This document shows positions 25,189 to 34,337 of a DNA stretch of 64,000 bases, in pieces. Position numbers and translations under genes: made by a program. Numbering within the stretch: the first letter of the stretch is position 1; each line of letters begins with the position of its first letter. Source of the stretch: Hyphomonadaceae bacterium UBA1849 (lineage in GTDB: Bacteria; Pseudomonadota; Alphaproteobacteria; Caulobacterales; Hyphomonadaceae). Below the pieces are notes generated by a model that worked only from the letters and a program-made list of their open reading frames with translations, did no database searches and had not been told where the DNA came from. Location: NCBI GenBank assembly GCA_002338565.1, contig DDIN01000008.1, positions 108,569 through 172,568 on the forward strand. Direction: 5' to 3'.

Positions 25189-27108
25189 ATGAAAAAACAT
25201 CTGATTCTGGCGAGCGCCAGCATCATGACCCTCGCGCTCGTCGGTGCCTGCACACCAGAAGCCGAAGAGGCAACGCCTGCACCAGCACCGGCAACGGACA
25301 CGACCGGCCCGACAGTTGAAGACGCCCGCGCCTTCATCGAAAACGCTGAGAGCACACTCGCCGAGCTGAGCCGTGAAATCAGCCCGATCTATTGGGAACA
25401 GGCGACAAACATCACGCCGGAAACGAACGCTGCTGCGGCTGAAGCTGGTGCGCGCTCTACCCGCGCCCGCATCGAGTTTGCAAACGCGACGCGTGACTAT
25501 GTTGATCTGGACCTTCCAGAAGACCTGCAGCGCAAGCTTCAGATCATCCAGTCGGGCATGGTTCTGCCTGCGCCGAGCGCAGAAGGTGCAGCTGAAGAGC
25601 TGAACACCATCACCGCCGGCCTCGACGCGACCTACTCCACCGGCACATACGCCTTCCAGAACAACACTGACGAAGTCGCTGCCATTCTGGACGAAGCGTA
25701 TGAAGGCACAGACTACACATATGATATGTCTGCTCTGACGCTGGATGAGCTTTCCACTGTGATCGAAACCTCCCGCAACCCGGACGTTCTCCAGGAAGCA
25801 TGGGAAGGCTGGCGTACAGTTTCACCTGTCATGGCGTCAGAATACCAGCGCATGGTCGAGATCGCGACGGCTGGTGCGAACGAACTCGGCTATGATGATG
25901 TCGCAGAAATGTGGCTCTCACAGTACGACATGCCGCCAGAAGAGATGGAAGCAGAGGTCGAGCGCCTGTGGGGTCAGGTCTCCCCGCTTTATGACGAGCT
26001 TCACTGCTATGTCCGCGGCGAACTGAACGACTATTATGGCGACGACGTTCAACCGGCTGACGGCCCGATCCGCGCTGACCTGCTCGGCAATATGTGGGCC
26101 CAGTCATGGCAGAACATTTATAGCGTCGTTGCACCGGACGATCTGGCTGGCCCAAGCTATGACCTTACCACCCAGCTGCGCGACAACGACTACACACCGA
26201 TCCAGATGGTCGAGACAGGCGAAGCCTTCTTCTCATCCCTCGGTTTCGCGCCTCTGCCAGAGACGTTCTGGGAACGGTCCCAGATTGTTCGCCCTGCCGA
26301 CCGCGATGTTGTATGCCACGCCTCTGCATGGAACCTTGATGATGAGGAAGATATCCGCATCAAAATGTGTACCGAGGTAAACGCTGAGGACTTCCAGACG
26401 GTTCACCACGAGCTGGGTCACAACTATTACCAGCGTGCATACCGCCATCAGGACCATTTCTTCAAAGAAGGCGCACATGACGGCTTCCACGAAGCGATTG
26501 GTGACTTTGTCGCGCTCTCCATCACGCCTTACTATCTGCAGGAAATCGGCCTGATTTCCGAAGAGCAGGTTCCAGGCGCAGATGCAGACTTGGCACTTCT
26601 GCTCGACACCGCGCTCGACAAAATCGCGTTCCTGCCGTTCGCGATTACAGTCGACCAGTGGCGCTGGAGCGTTCTGGACGGCTCAACTGAGCCTGCGAAC
26701 TATAACGAAGCATGGTGGGCGCTGCGTGAAGCCAATCAGGGCATCACACCTCCGGGCCCACGTCCGGCTGACGCGTTTGATCCGGGTGCGAAATACCACA
26801 TTCCGGGCAACACGCCTTACCTGCGTTACTTCCTCAGCTATATCCTGCAGTTCCAGTTCCACCAGGCTGCTTGCGAGATGGCTGGCTGGGAAGGCCCGCT
26901 GCACCGCTGCTCTATCTACGGAAATGAGGAAGTTGGTGAGCGTCTGAACGCAATGCTGGAAATGGGCGCGTCTGAACCATGGCGCGATGCGCTGGAAGCC
27001 TTCACGGGCACACGTGAAATGGACGGCTCTGCCATCACAGCTTACTTCGATCCGCTGATCGAATGGATGCGTGAAGAAAACGAAGGTCGCTCTTGCGGCT
27101 GGCAGTAA
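25189..27108 (+). CDS. M2 family peptidyl-dipeptidase lipoprotein (ACE-like)
   Basis: A 639-residue exported metallopeptidase with lipobox (LVGAC) and an Ala/Pro/Thr linker. The zinc site is VHHELGHNYYQ with the third ligand Glu in HEAIGDF, and SPIYWEQATN and AWNLDDEEDIRIKMC match the angiotensin-converting-enzyme fold. It removes C-terminal dipeptides, probably for peptide use in the envelope. ATG 25189 follows GGAGG; a GTG at 25150 in the same frame is less likely because it would precede the signal peptide by 13 residues. Confidence 0.94.
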   Translation: MKKHLILASASIMTLALVGACTPEAEEATPAPAPATDTTGPTVEDARAFIENAESTLAELSREISPIYWEQATNITPETNAAAAEAGARSTRARIEFANATRDYVDLDLPEDLQRKLQIIQSGMVLPAPSAEGAAEELNTITAGLDATYSTGTYAFQNNTDEVAAILDEAYEGTDYTYDMSALTLDELSTVIETSRNPDVLQEAWEGWRTVSPVMASEYQRMVEIATAGANELGYDDVAEMWLSQYDMPPEEMEAEVERLWGQVSPLYDELHCYVRGELNDYYGDDVQPADGPIRADLLGNMWAQSWQNIYSVVAPDDLAGPSYDLTTQLRDNDYTPIQMVETGEAFFSSLGFAPLPETFWERSQIVRPADRDVVCHASAWNLDDEEDIRIKMCTEVNAEDFQTVHHELGHNYYQRAYRHQDHFFKEGAHDGFHEAIGDFVALSITPYYLQEIGLISEEQVPGADADLALLLDTALDKIAFLPFAITVDQWRWSVLDGSTEPANYNEAWWALREANQGITPPGPRPADAFDPGAKYHIPGNTPYLRYFLSYILQFQFHQAACEMAGWEGPLHRCSIYGNEEVGERLNAMLEMGASEPWRDALEAFTGTREMDGSAITAYFDPLIEWMREENEGRSCGWQ

Positions 27109-27129
27109 GCCTCACCCGACCAGATCAAG

Positions 27130-27159
27130 AAAAGCCCGCTGGTTTCAGCGGGCTTTTTT
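27130..27159. terminator. Rho-independent terminator between convergent genes
   Basis: AAAAGCCCGCTG pairs with CAGCGGGCTTTTTT around a four-base loop, giving a 12-pair stem and T-tracts on both strands. It sits between the peptidase and the convergent cyclophilin gene. Confidence 0.92.
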
Positions 27160-27167
27160 GTTGAGCT

Positions 27168-28028
27168 TTACTCTTCGGATATTTCCCGCGCAGGCGCCGA
27201 GAAGGCACAGACATCCAGAATCTCCGGCGGCGTGTTGTAGAAGAACTCATCTGTACGCACACGAAGCCGCGTCTTGTACGCCTCGAAATCTTGACTGGTT
27301 GTTTCGAGCACTTCCCAGCGCGGACGTTCCTCTTCCGGGATATTCACCGCAAGGCGGGCTGTCAGGATTTCATCGCCGCGTTCAGGGCGCTGGATAACGC
27401 CGCTCTCAATGGCGCGATCACCGCGCTTCAGCGCCTGAATATGCTCCATGCCGGAAAGGACGCGGCCAAACACCGTCAAATTCCGGTCGAGATAGCGCTG
27501 CGCGTCCAGAACAATGTAGAATTCAGTGCTGCCGCTATCCGGGGCGACGCCGCGCGCCATCGCCATAGCGCCCGGACAATGCAGCAGCCATTCTGTGCCT
27601 GCTTCAGGATTACGCCCGACAGCAAACCCGTCGAGATGGCCAACCACCGGCGCAAACAAGTCTTCATTACCTAGCGGCACGAAGTCTTCATCGGACGCCA
27701 TGCGCTCATTCTCATTGGCGAGCGTTGGATAAACTTCGATCCGCTCATCAACTTCCAGCCCGCCCTGCGCCACGAACCCATCAATCACGCGGTAAAATCG
27801 CTCGCCATCATAAATGCCGCTGGAAATCAGCTCGCGCATTTGCTCGACATGGCCGGGCGCAAAATCCTCGTTCAGCTCGATCACCACGTCGCCGCTTTCC
27901 AGCGTCATGATGAGCAGGTTTTCCGGATAGACCTCGCGATAGCTGGATGTTTCATCCTGCTGCGCAATCGCGACCGGCGAAATGGCGGCCATCAGCGCGG
28001 CCAGTGATGGAATAATAAAACGACGCAT
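27168..28028 (-). CDS. Cyclophilin-type peptidyl-prolyl isomerase, exported
   Basis: A 286-residue protein with signal peptide (LAALMAAISPVAIAQ) and a cyclophilin domain: MTLESGDVVIELNEDFAPGH, YDGERFYRVIDGFVAQGG, GATEWLL-like PEAGTEWLLHCPG and STEFYIVLDAQRYLDRNLTVFGRVLSGMEH. It should catalyse proline isomerisation during periplasmic folding. About 75 residues follow the domain, ending in a possible helical tail. A 7-bp perfect inverted repeat (28046-28062, GTCTCCT/AGGAGAC) lies in its leader. Confidence 0.92.
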   Translation of the reverse strand: MRRFIIPSLAALMAAISPVAIAQQDETSSYREVYPENLLIMTLESGDVVIELNEDFAPGHVEQMRELISSGIYDGERFYRVIDGFVAQGGLEVDERIEVYPTLANENERMASDEDFVPLGNEDLFAPVVGHLDGFAVGRNPEAGTEWLLHCPGAMAMARGVAPDSGSTEFYIVLDAQRYLDRNLTVFGRVLSGMEHIQALKRGDRAIESGVIQRPERGDEILTARLAVNIPEEERPRWEVLETTSQDFEAYKTRLRVRTDEFFYNTPPEILDVCAFSAPAREISEE

Positions 28029-28094
28029 TATGGGCTCCCCGAAATGTCTCCTGATAGGAGACTGATCAAAACCGGGCGGACTGGCAAGCCGCGC

Positions 28095-28817
28095 TTACAG
28101 CGCGTCGCGCTCGGACTGTATTGAGGCAAGAAAGGCCTCACTCTCTTCCACGAACCGCTCGGCACGCAGGCGCAGCCCCATAATGAAGCTGACCGTCGTC
28201 AGAAGCTGGACCTGAAAGCGCGGGTCTTCGCAGGCTTCTTCAATGCCTGTTGCAAGCACTATACGCGCACTGCCGCCTTCCCCTTCAAAGTCGACGCCCA
28301 CCAACGGGCTACGGATCAGATGATCCATCCACATGAGATTGAAATTGGTGTTGAACTGGTCCTGATCTTCGGTCAGGCGGCCGCGATAGCCGCCCATCAC
28401 CTGCCGGAATTCAGAAGATAGAAGATCAAGCAGCTCGTCACGCCCCAATAGCTCGCTGAAACTGTTGTCGATGAATGACGGTGCGTAATCTCGAATGGTG
28501 CTGGTGATGGCGATGTTCAGTGCGTCCATCTGCGCTTCGTCAGCTGTGCAGGATTGCAGGACTTCCAGCGCAACCACGCGCTCGTCCTGCTCCTCTTCGA
28601 TGATCGCAACAAGGTCATTTGCAATATCGATATTGGTTCGCACCTCACCCTCAAGGCGCTCCAAAGCCCCGATCAGCCGCGCATTATTCCGGTTCGCCTC
28701 ATTCCAGTTGCCTAGCTGGATACCCAGATACACACCGAGAATGACGATCAGCATCTCGATCAGAACGGTGAACCAGTCCTGTTTCCGGATCGACGTAGAC
28801 AGCCTGCGCATAATCAT
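28095..28817 (-). CDS. Membrane-anchored family protein, copy A
   Basis: A 240-residue member of the family amplified at 30-36.7 kb (DUF6090-like by its N-terminal pattern, unconfirmed). The N-terminus, MIMRRLSTSIRKQDWF, is basic, followed by one transmembrane helix ending GVYLGIQLGNWN; the remaining ~200 residues should be periplasmic by the positive-inside rule. It has the paired cysteines seen in copies B and E: ALEVLQSC and EEACEDPRF. Its start overlaps the stop of the tiny upstream lipoprotein gene by ATGA, so translation is probably coupled. The function is unknown. Confidence 0.82.
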   Translation of the reverse strand: MIMRRLSTSIRKQDWFTVLIEMLIVILGVYLGIQLGNWNEANRNNARLIGALERLEGEVRTNIDIANDLVAIIEEEQDERVVALEVLQSCTADEAQMDALNIAITSTIRDYAPSFIDNSFSELLGRDELLDLLSSEFRQVMGGYRGRLTEDQDQFNTNFNLMWMDHLIRSPLVGVDFEGEGGSARIVLATGIEEACEDPRFQVQLLTTVSFIMGLRLRAERFVEESEAFLASIQSERDAL

Positions 28818-28963
28818 CGCTGCGCGCCCTCCTCAGCCTCGACCTCTGTGATGAAGTCTCGAATGAGCTGGCGATAAAGATCCGGCCGACTTGTCGCGCA
28901 ACTGGCCAAAGCCAGCGCGGATAATCCGCAAAGCCCCAACAATAGCTTCGATTTCACATCCAT
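28814..28963 (-). CDS. Tiny 49-residue lipoprotein coupled to copy A
   Basis: MDVKSKLLLGLCGLSALALA then a Cys at position 22 forms a complete lipoprotein signal, leaving a 28-residue mature peptide (PDLYRQLIRDFITEVEAEE region) that is probably one amphipathic helix. ATG 28963 follows GAGCTGACT without an ideal SD. The stop shares four bases with the start of copy A. It is too short for a family assignment; it may be a partner or anchor for copy A. Confidence 0.65.
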   Translation of the reverse strand: MDVKSKLLLGLCGLSALALASCATSRPDLYRQLIRDFITEVEAEEGAQR

Positions 28964-29166
28964 AGTCAGCTCCCCACACCCGAACCAAAAGTATGCATGT
29001 ATTTCCGCACATGTCTGCACACGAGCCCCGATCACGTCGTCCTTGTGTCATGCTGATGCAAAAGCAGCGCATCTCGCGAACCGGGCGAAACGGTTTCGCG
29101 CGCTGGGCGTATCTGCTTGAAATCAGCCGCCGATTCTCCAGACTGTGTCGCATTCTGGGGTTTCAA

Positions 29167-29601
29167 ATGACTGCTTTAATTCGCTTTTTGCTTATCGCAA
29201 TCGGCCTGACGAGCTTAAGCCTCGTGCCGATTTACCGGGGCTATGATTTTTCTCGCGAAGCTGGTGACCTGATCGCATTGGGCTCGGGCGTTGCAGCTGG
29301 CGTGATCATCATCCTGCTCAGCACCATGGAAAAGACGTTCAAAGGCACCCTTGTCGCTGCGGCGCTCCTGTCTCTGATGACTTTGCCTGCTATGGCAGCC
29401 GTCGCACTCTATATTCGCGGCCCCATGCTTGGCCTTTCAGAAGCCGAGAGCTTCCCGATCTTCCGCAGCATTGTTGTTTTCTGCGTTGGCGCGATCATCC
29501 TGCAGGCCTTCGGGTTCACCTGCTATATCAAGTCATTCATTCGCTACGTGAAAGAAGGGCCGGCCTATAAGCGCAACCCCTTCTATCAGGCCGCTGAATA
29601 G
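29167..29601 (+). CDS. Four-helix membrane protein of unknown function
   Basis: A 144-residue integral membrane protein with four hydrophobic helices (about residues 5-22, 36-52, 60-82 and 96-118) and a basic, aromatic C-terminal tail. There is no recognised motif. I choose ATG 29167, which begins directly with the first helix (MTALIRFLL); the frame is open 58 codons further but that extension is Arg-rich and implausible. It converges on the cytochrome-like gene with a three-base gap. Confidence 0.7.
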   Translation: MTALIRFLLIAIGLTSLSLVPIYRGYDFSREAGDLIALGSGVAAGVIIILLSTMEKTFKGTLVAAALLSLMTLPAMAAVALYIRGPMLGLSEAESFPIFRSIVVFCVGAIILQAFGFTCYIKSFIRYVKEGPAYKRNPFYQAAE

Positions 29602-29604
29602 AGG

Positions 29605-30150
29605 TTACCTCTGCCCCGGATACCAGAACGCCATATGGCAGCCCTTGCAGGTATTGTAGAGATTATCTGACTGAGCGACGAGCAGCGCCGCATCGCGGGT
29701 TTCAACAGCCGTCACGGCCAGATCAGCCTCTGCAGCGAAGGCCTCCATCATGGCGCGGAAGCCATCTGGATTGGCATCAATATTGGCCTGCACCTGCTCT
29801 GGCGGTACAAAGCCATTGCCTTCGAAGCCAAGGTCCACGCCCGGCGCAGCTACGACAAAATGTTCCGATGCCGCCAGCATGAGCGCCGCATCACGAAGCG
29901 CTACAGCGCCCTCACCCATGAGCGCCCATTGTTCTTCGGTGAGCAGAGAGCCATCCAGCTCGCCATTATCGTCATACGCCCAGAAAGCTGTGTCGCCATA
30001 ATTCTGGAAATCTGGCTGGAAAACGTTGAGCATGGCTTCGTTAATCGTCACCACAGATGCGGCCTCGTCTGGCGCGCCAGCATGCGTACACGCGCCGACA
30101 ATCGCAGCGGTCGCTACCGCAAGACCCGTAAGTTTCAGAGCATGTCTCAT
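29605..30150 (-). CDS. Cytochrome c'-like lipoprotein with C-terminal CKGCH
   Basis: A 181-residue protein with lipobox (IVGAC), helical segments and a haem-attachment motif CKGCH 11 residues from the C-terminus, the position used in the four-helix-bundle cytochrome c' family. It is probably tethered to a membrane on the periplasmic side, with roles in electron transfer or NO binding by analogy. I start at ATG 30150, which opens a good signal sequence. It lies 85 bases downstream of the copy B stop on the same strand and could be the last gene of that operon. Confidence 0.8.
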   Translation of the reverse strand: MRHALKLTGLAVATAAIVGACTHAGAPDEAASVVTINEAMLNVFQPDFQNYGDTAFWAYDDNGELDGSLLTEEQWALMGEGAVALRDAALMLAASEHFVVAAPGVDLGFEGNGFVPPEQVQANIDANPDGFRAMMEAFAAEADLAVTAVETRDAALLVAQSDNLYNTCKGCHMAFWYPGQR

Positions 30151-30235
30151 GATGCTTTCTCCCCTTTTGGCCAGACTATGACGATACCTCACTAACGCAA
30201 ACAGGATTCAATGTCGCGCTATTCGACGTGCGGCG

Positions 30236-31006
30236 TCATGCTCCATTACCGTCCAACTGCTGAAGTGCCTCACGAATGCGGATCACAGACAGCCGTCCCA
30301 TTACACCATGAAAATAGGAACTGTCTTCCGACCAGTAAAACAATTGCAAAAACTCCTCATCACGGCACGCCACGTCCATCGGAACCTTCAGCGTCCATGG
30401 GCGCACCAGCTCGGGACTCGCCAATTCGCCCGACATCACAATCCCGGTCACGTCTTGTGGCGAGCCATGGGAGAGCTCGCCGGGCTGTATAATGTGCTCG
30501 GCAAATAAAACGACAGCATTCGTACTTGCATTCATTCTCTCGGACTGATCGCGCACCCCGTTCAGCACCGCCGACAAAGTCAGCAGTGCTTCACGGGTGT
30601 CGGATGACTGAAAAGGCAGGAAACTGTCATTGCTGATCAGCTGATCCAGCGCTTTGGTGTCGACATTAAAGCCGCTGGCAACCCGCAATGGCGAAAATGA
30701 CGCTTCAATCTGTGCGCGCGCCTCATCATCCGTGCGACAGCTGCGCAGAATATCGAGCGCCGTCTGAACCGGAGGAAGACGCACATCAATGTCTTCAATT
30801 TCCTGCTCGATACCCTGCAGATTGACGCGGGCCTCGACAAGCGCCCGCTCCAGCGATTGCTCGTAGAGCTGTCTTTGCTGGCGGTCACCATTCAGATTGC
30901 CTAGCATAACACCCAGATAGACACCGAAAACTACAATCAGTGTTTCGATGATCACGGCGAACCAGTCCTGCTTGCGGATAGACGTAGCGAGACGTCGAAG
31001 GATCAT
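30236..31006 (-). CDS. Membrane-anchored family protein, copy B
   Basis: A 256-residue paralogue with the shared N-terminus MILRRLATSIRKQDWF and a transmembrane helix ending GVYLGVMLGNLN. The outer domain contains the paired cysteines in the same context as copies A and E: ALDILRSC and MDVACRDEEF. It is the last gene of the nine-gene operon; its ATG overlaps the stop of copy C by four bases (ATGA). The function is unknown. Confidence 0.85.
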   Translation of the reverse strand: MILRRLATSIRKQDWFAVIIETLIVVFGVYLGVMLGNLNGDRQQRQLYEQSLERALVEARVNLQGIEQEIEDIDVRLPPVQTALDILRSCRTDDEARAQIEASFSPLRVASGFNVDTKALDQLISNDSFLPFQSSDTREALLTLSAVLNGVRDQSERMNASTNAVVLFAEHIIQPGELSHGSPQDVTGIVMSGELASPELVRPWTLKVPMDVACRDEEFLQLFYWSEDSSYFHGVMGRLSVIRIREALQQLDGNGA

Positions 31007-31794
31007 TCCTCACCCTCCAGATCAGACACCAGTGACGCTGCTTGTCGATCAAGGTAATCAAGAAACGACGGCAGCCACGCAAGTTTGCTCAGCTGCATAT
31101 TCAGCTGCATTCGTAGCACCTCCGTCTCCCGGAGACTTTCGGCTGAACGCCTAACGAGCGCAAAGTTTTCTGGCGGAGGACAGTTTTCGTAGAATGTGTC
31201 CGGGTTTGCATCTGGCTGACTGGGTTCGGGACTGGATGCTAAGGAGAGACAGTCAACGACGTGCATGCCGACGCGGCCTTCAATCAGTTGGCGCGACAGA
31301 TCATGATAGCCGGATTGAAATATCGTCAAAGCTTCAATCTCATGGGCTGAGTCTTCGTAATAGTCGCGGAGTCGGCGCTGTATCGGTCCGCTGGCGATGA
31401 GGTCGAGATCGCCAGCATTCTGAAGTTCCCTGTAAATCTGGGCAGATGGCTCGAACGGCCACTCGCCGCCGGCAATCCAGCTGTCGAGGACAAACGCCCA
31501 CGTCTCATCAATCGTTTCAGGCGGATCAGAACGCAGCGCGTCATCCACGCGCAGGGCAGCTTCCAGTACTTCACCATACCATTGCCGACGAACAGCGAAG
31601 GCATCGAGATCAGCGTGGAGATCAGCAATGAGCCGCTCACGCGAGGACTCCGCCTGAATCCGGTTGCTCCGCGCCTCGTTCCAGTTATTGACCTGCAGAC
31701 CGATGAAGACGCCCATCACCACGATCAGCGTCTCAATGATCACGGCGAACCAGTCCTGCTTGCGGATGGAGCTTGCGAGGCGACGAAGGATCAT
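31003..31794 (-). CDS. Membrane-anchored family protein, copy C
   Basis: A 263-residue paralogue. The N-terminus is MILRRLASSIRKQDWF, and the anchor ends in the alternative form GVFIGLQVNNWN shared with copies D and F. The outer domain holds two Cys (HVVDCLSL and FYENCPPP) but otherwise diverges. I start at ATG 31794, overlapping the copy D stop by ATGA; an upstream start at 31827 would add 11 residues within copy D. Confidence 0.85.
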   Translation of the reverse strand: MILRRLASSIRKQDWFAVIIETLIVVMGVFIGLQVNNWNEARSNRIQAESSRERLIADLHADLDAFAVRRQWYGEVLEAALRVDDALRSDPPETIDETWAFVLDSWIAGGEWPFEPSAQIYRELQNAGDLDLIASGPIQRRLRDYYEDSAHEIEALTIFQSGYHDLSRQLIEGRVGMHVVDCLSLASSPEPSQPDANPDTFYENCPPPENFALVRRSAESLRETEVLRMQLNMQLSKLAWLPSFLDYLDRQAASLVSDLEGEE

Positions 31795-32561
31795 GGTGCA
31801 GCACCCGAAACAATGTCGATACGCCACCGGTCTTTCAGCTCTTTAGCGAGAAGCGGAAGAAAAGCCGTATAGGCATCCAAAATAGGCCGATAGGCCTCAA
31901 GGCGTTCAGCCGTTCGGTAGCTGATCGAGGAGACCGCGTTCGCGACACCGGCATCAGCACAGAGCACGTCAATATCGTAATCAACGCCCCCTCTGTGATT
32001 GGGCACAAACGGATTACTGATCATTCGGGTCATGTCATAACGCGTTTTGCGCTCAACGAACTGGCTGTGATGCTCCAATGTATCGATCGTCGACAAAAAC
32101 CAAGCCTCCCGCCATTCCACAATCGAGACAATGCGCGCGAGCGCGTCCACAATTTCGCTGTTCTCGATCATGTCTGTGCGGCCAGATGAAATCAGTTCAT
32201 CTATCGTGCGTCGATACAGCCGAGGCGGGTTCAACCAGCCAAGCGTGGCAATACCACGTTGGACTGTCATGTCATCTTCCGGGGAAACGGCGCAGTCATC
32301 CAGCGCCTTCAAAACTACGCTCTGATCGGCCAGCTGTTGCTCTAGAAATCCGATGTCGCGGCGCTGGCCTGCAATGCTTTCCTCAATATCGTCGTACAGC
32401 CGGATCAAAGTCGCGCGCTCCACGGACCGGTCCATACGCGTGCCGTTCCAGTTATTGACCTGCAAACCGATAAACACACCCATCACCACGATCAGCGTCT
32501 CTATGACGACAGCGAACCAGTCCTGTTTGCGGATGGATGTCGCGAGGCGGCGCAGGATCAT
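31791..32561 (-). CDS. Membrane-anchored family protein, copy D
   Basis: A 256-residue paralogue with anchor form GVFIGLQVNNWN. It carries Cys in VLKALDDC and IDVLCADAG, in positions comparable with the A/B/E pair. The start lies 12 bases after the stop of the SnoaL-like lipoprotein gene. The outer domain is predicted to be mostly helical. No catalytic motif is visible. Confidence 0.85.
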   Translation of the reverse strand: MILRRLATSIRKQDWFAVVIETLIVVMGVFIGLQVNNWNGTRMDRSVERATLIRLYDDIEESIAGQRRDIGFLEQQLADQSVVLKALDDCAVSPEDDMTVQRGIATLGWLNPPRLYRRTIDELISSGRTDMIENSEIVDALARIVSIVEWREAWFLSTIDTLEHHSQFVERKTRYDMTRMISNPFVPNHRGGVDYDIDVLCADAGVANAVSSISYRTAERLEAYRPILDAYTAFLPLLAKELKDRWRIDIVSGAAP

Positions 32562-32573
32562 GGCTTTGCTCTC

Positions 32574-33074
32574 TTAAAAATCTGCCTCAAAAGGGCATGC
32601 CTCGACCAGCTCGGTTCCGGGCGAAAGGCTGGAATTGAATATATCCTGTTCAACGAGCCAGCGACCGTCCGCCGAGCGTATGCGTACTTCCAGGTACTTT
32701 CCAACATCCACACCCGTCTTCCCGTCATCGAGCGGAATCAACAGACATGAGCGCCCTCTGATAATCGCGTGATCCCCGATAACATCGATATGCTCGACTT
32801 GCAGAGCGATGCGGAAGCCCTCTTCATAGGTGGCCTCCCATGTCGCAATTGCTTCGCGGCCCGTCACAGCGGGAGATCCCGGAGGCATCATCACGGCATC
32901 TGTGGTGAACAAATCCGCCAATGCTGCCCAATCATTTCGATTATAGGTCTCGACCCAGGTCTGCGTCGCCGACACCAGGTTAGCTTCATCATCCGCTTGT
33001 GATGGCGTTTCGCTACACCCGCTTACGAAGCCGCTGGCCGCAATGGCAAGCATCAAAAATACAGTTTTATTCAT
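32574..33074 (-). CDS. SnoaL/DUF4440-like (NTF2-fold) lipoprotein
   Basis: A 166-residue exported protein with lipobox (FVSGC). The NTF2-fold pattern is clear: WVETYNRNDWAALADLFTTDAVMMPPG, GREAIATWEATYEEGF and DGRWLVEQDIFNS. Such domains bind small ligands or act as accessory subunits. It lies inside the nine-gene operon, 19 bases after the membrane protein at 33094 and 12 bases before copy D, so it is probably a functional partner on the outer face of the membrane. Confidence 0.85.
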   Translation of the reverse strand: MNKTVFLMLAIAASGFVSGCSETPSQADDEANLVSATQTWVETYNRNDWAALADLFTTDAVMMPPGSPAVTGREAIATWEATYEEGFRIALQVEHIDVIGDHAIIRGRSCLLIPLDDGKTGVDVGKYLEVRIRSADGRWLVEQDIFNSSLSPGTELVEACPFEADF

Positions 33075-33093
33075 TTCGTCCCCAATTCTTCAC

Positions 33094-33582
33094 TCAAACG
33101 ACGTCCTCCAGCCGATCCCACAGGTCGGTCGGCGGGACATCTTTCATCATACCGCCCACCATCTCCACGAAGTCCGGGTTGAAGTATCCTGAGCAAACCT
33201 CCCAGAGCGCCCGGCCGCGTTCGGTGCCGAGTACGAAATAGATCACGCCGCGATAAGTCTCCCAGGACTCTCTGGTGATCGCGCCGTTCTGGTATTGCAG
33301 CCACTCATATTCTCGCGCCCGCATCTGGCCGATCATCCAGAAGAAAAGCTTCGTCTTTTCTTCGAAACTGGGTGTCTCTTCCTGCGAAAAAATGCGTCCG
33401 AGTTCCGGGAAATCAACGAATTTGTAGACTCCGGTCTGGTCATAGGTCAGCTGCGCCTGCCGTCCTTCAGAGCGCATTTGCCGCGCACCTTGATTCACTT
33501 GCATGGCAAGATAGATCAGGGTCGCCGCGACAACAACAACGCCGACAATCTGCGCGATGAGGGCTGCTTGTTCCAGGGTCAT
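33094..33582 (-). CDS. Single-pass membrane protein within the paralogue operon
   Basis: A 162-residue protein with one N-terminal transmembrane helix (IAQIVGVVVVAATLIYLAMQ) followed by a helical, aromatic-rich domain (KTKLFFWMIGQMRAREYEWL, SWETYRGVIYFVL). It shares the topology but not the MILRRL anchor sequence of the neighbouring family; similar anonymous proteins occur widely in marine proteobacteria. Its stop shares four bases with nothing downstream, but its ATG overlaps the stop of copy E (33579-33582). Confidence 0.75.
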   Translation of the reverse strand: MTLEQAALIAQIVGVVVVAATLIYLAMQVNQGARQMRSEGRQAQLTYDQTGVYKFVDFPELGRIFSQEETPSFEEKTKLFFWMIGQMRAREYEWLQYQNGAITRESWETYRGVIYFVLGTERGRALWEVCSGYFNPDFVEMVGGMMKDVPPTDLWDRLEDVV

Positions 33583-34337
33583 CTTATCTCCTCCACGAGC
33601 CCTCTGATGTCATCCAATTCATCCCGCGCAGCCAACGAAAAAGGCGCCACATTGTTCTGCCAGCCATGCCAGTTGTACAACACCTTGATCAGCTCCCCCT
33701 CTTCGCAGGCTTCCGAAACGGGCACACTCAACATCAAAGGAAACCTTTTACCCGTCTCAAAGGTATAGGTACGCCCCGCGTAAACCACATCACCCAGAGG
33801 TGATGGGGGACCAATATCCACGGATCGCTCGAAAGCAGCAGGCATTTCGAGCGGCCTGGTCTCAGCCCAGCCGGTTTCCACACGAAACAGGTTCAGAAAG
33901 AAGGCGAGATCCGCGAGATGCTGGCGCATCTCACTTGACTGCTGGGACAGGAGGACGGGATCGCTCGTCAGGTCCTCGAGCGCAACCATCCGCAAATGGA
34001 TACTGGCCGTCACCCGGCTTGCCTGAAGGCCATCGTTGACTGCCTCAACCGCAGCCTCGGAGTCTGTACAGGCCTGCAGCGCTTCTATGGCTGCCTCGAC
34101 GCGGGGAAGCGATCGGCTCAAATCGTCCACGACACGCTCCAGCTCAGCCATATTGCGGCCTATCTCAGTCTCGAAGCGCTCAAGCGCCTCCTGATAGGCA
34201 GTCTGGTTGCCGCGCGCCGCATTCCAGTTTCCGAGCTGGATACCGAGATAAACGCCCATCACCACGATCAGCGTTTCGATGACGACGGCAAACCAGTCCT
34301 GCTTGCGGATGGAAGTCGCGAGACGGCGGAGGATCAT
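33579..34337 (-). CDS. Membrane-anchored family protein, copy E
   Basis: A 252-residue paralogue with MILRRLATSIRKQDWF and anchor form GVYLGIQLGNWN, like copies A and G. The paired cysteines are AIEALQAC and VSEACEEGEL, in the same relative contexts as in A and B, supporting homologous outer domains and a possible disulfide. Overlapping ATGA junctions on both sides imply coupled translation with copy F and with the membrane protein at 33094. Confidence 0.85.
   Translation of the reverse strand: MILRRLATSIRKQDWFAVVIETLIVVMGVYLGIQLGNWNAARGNQTAYQEALERFETEIGRNMAELERVVDDLSRSLPRVEAAIEALQACTDSEAAVEAVNDGLQASRVTASIHLRMVALEDLTSDPVLLSQQSSEMRQHLADLAFFLNLFRVETGWAETRPLEMPAAFERSVDIGPPSPLGDVVYAGRTYTFETGKRFPLMLSVPVSEACEEGELIKVLYNWHGWQNNVAPFSLAARDELDDIRGLVEEIR

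Noticed and set aside
28046..28062. Perfect 7-bp inverted repeat in the leader of the cyclophilin gene, considered an operator
   Set aside because: Short stem with a three-base loop, no second copy nearby and no regulator in the neighbourhood; kept only as a remark.
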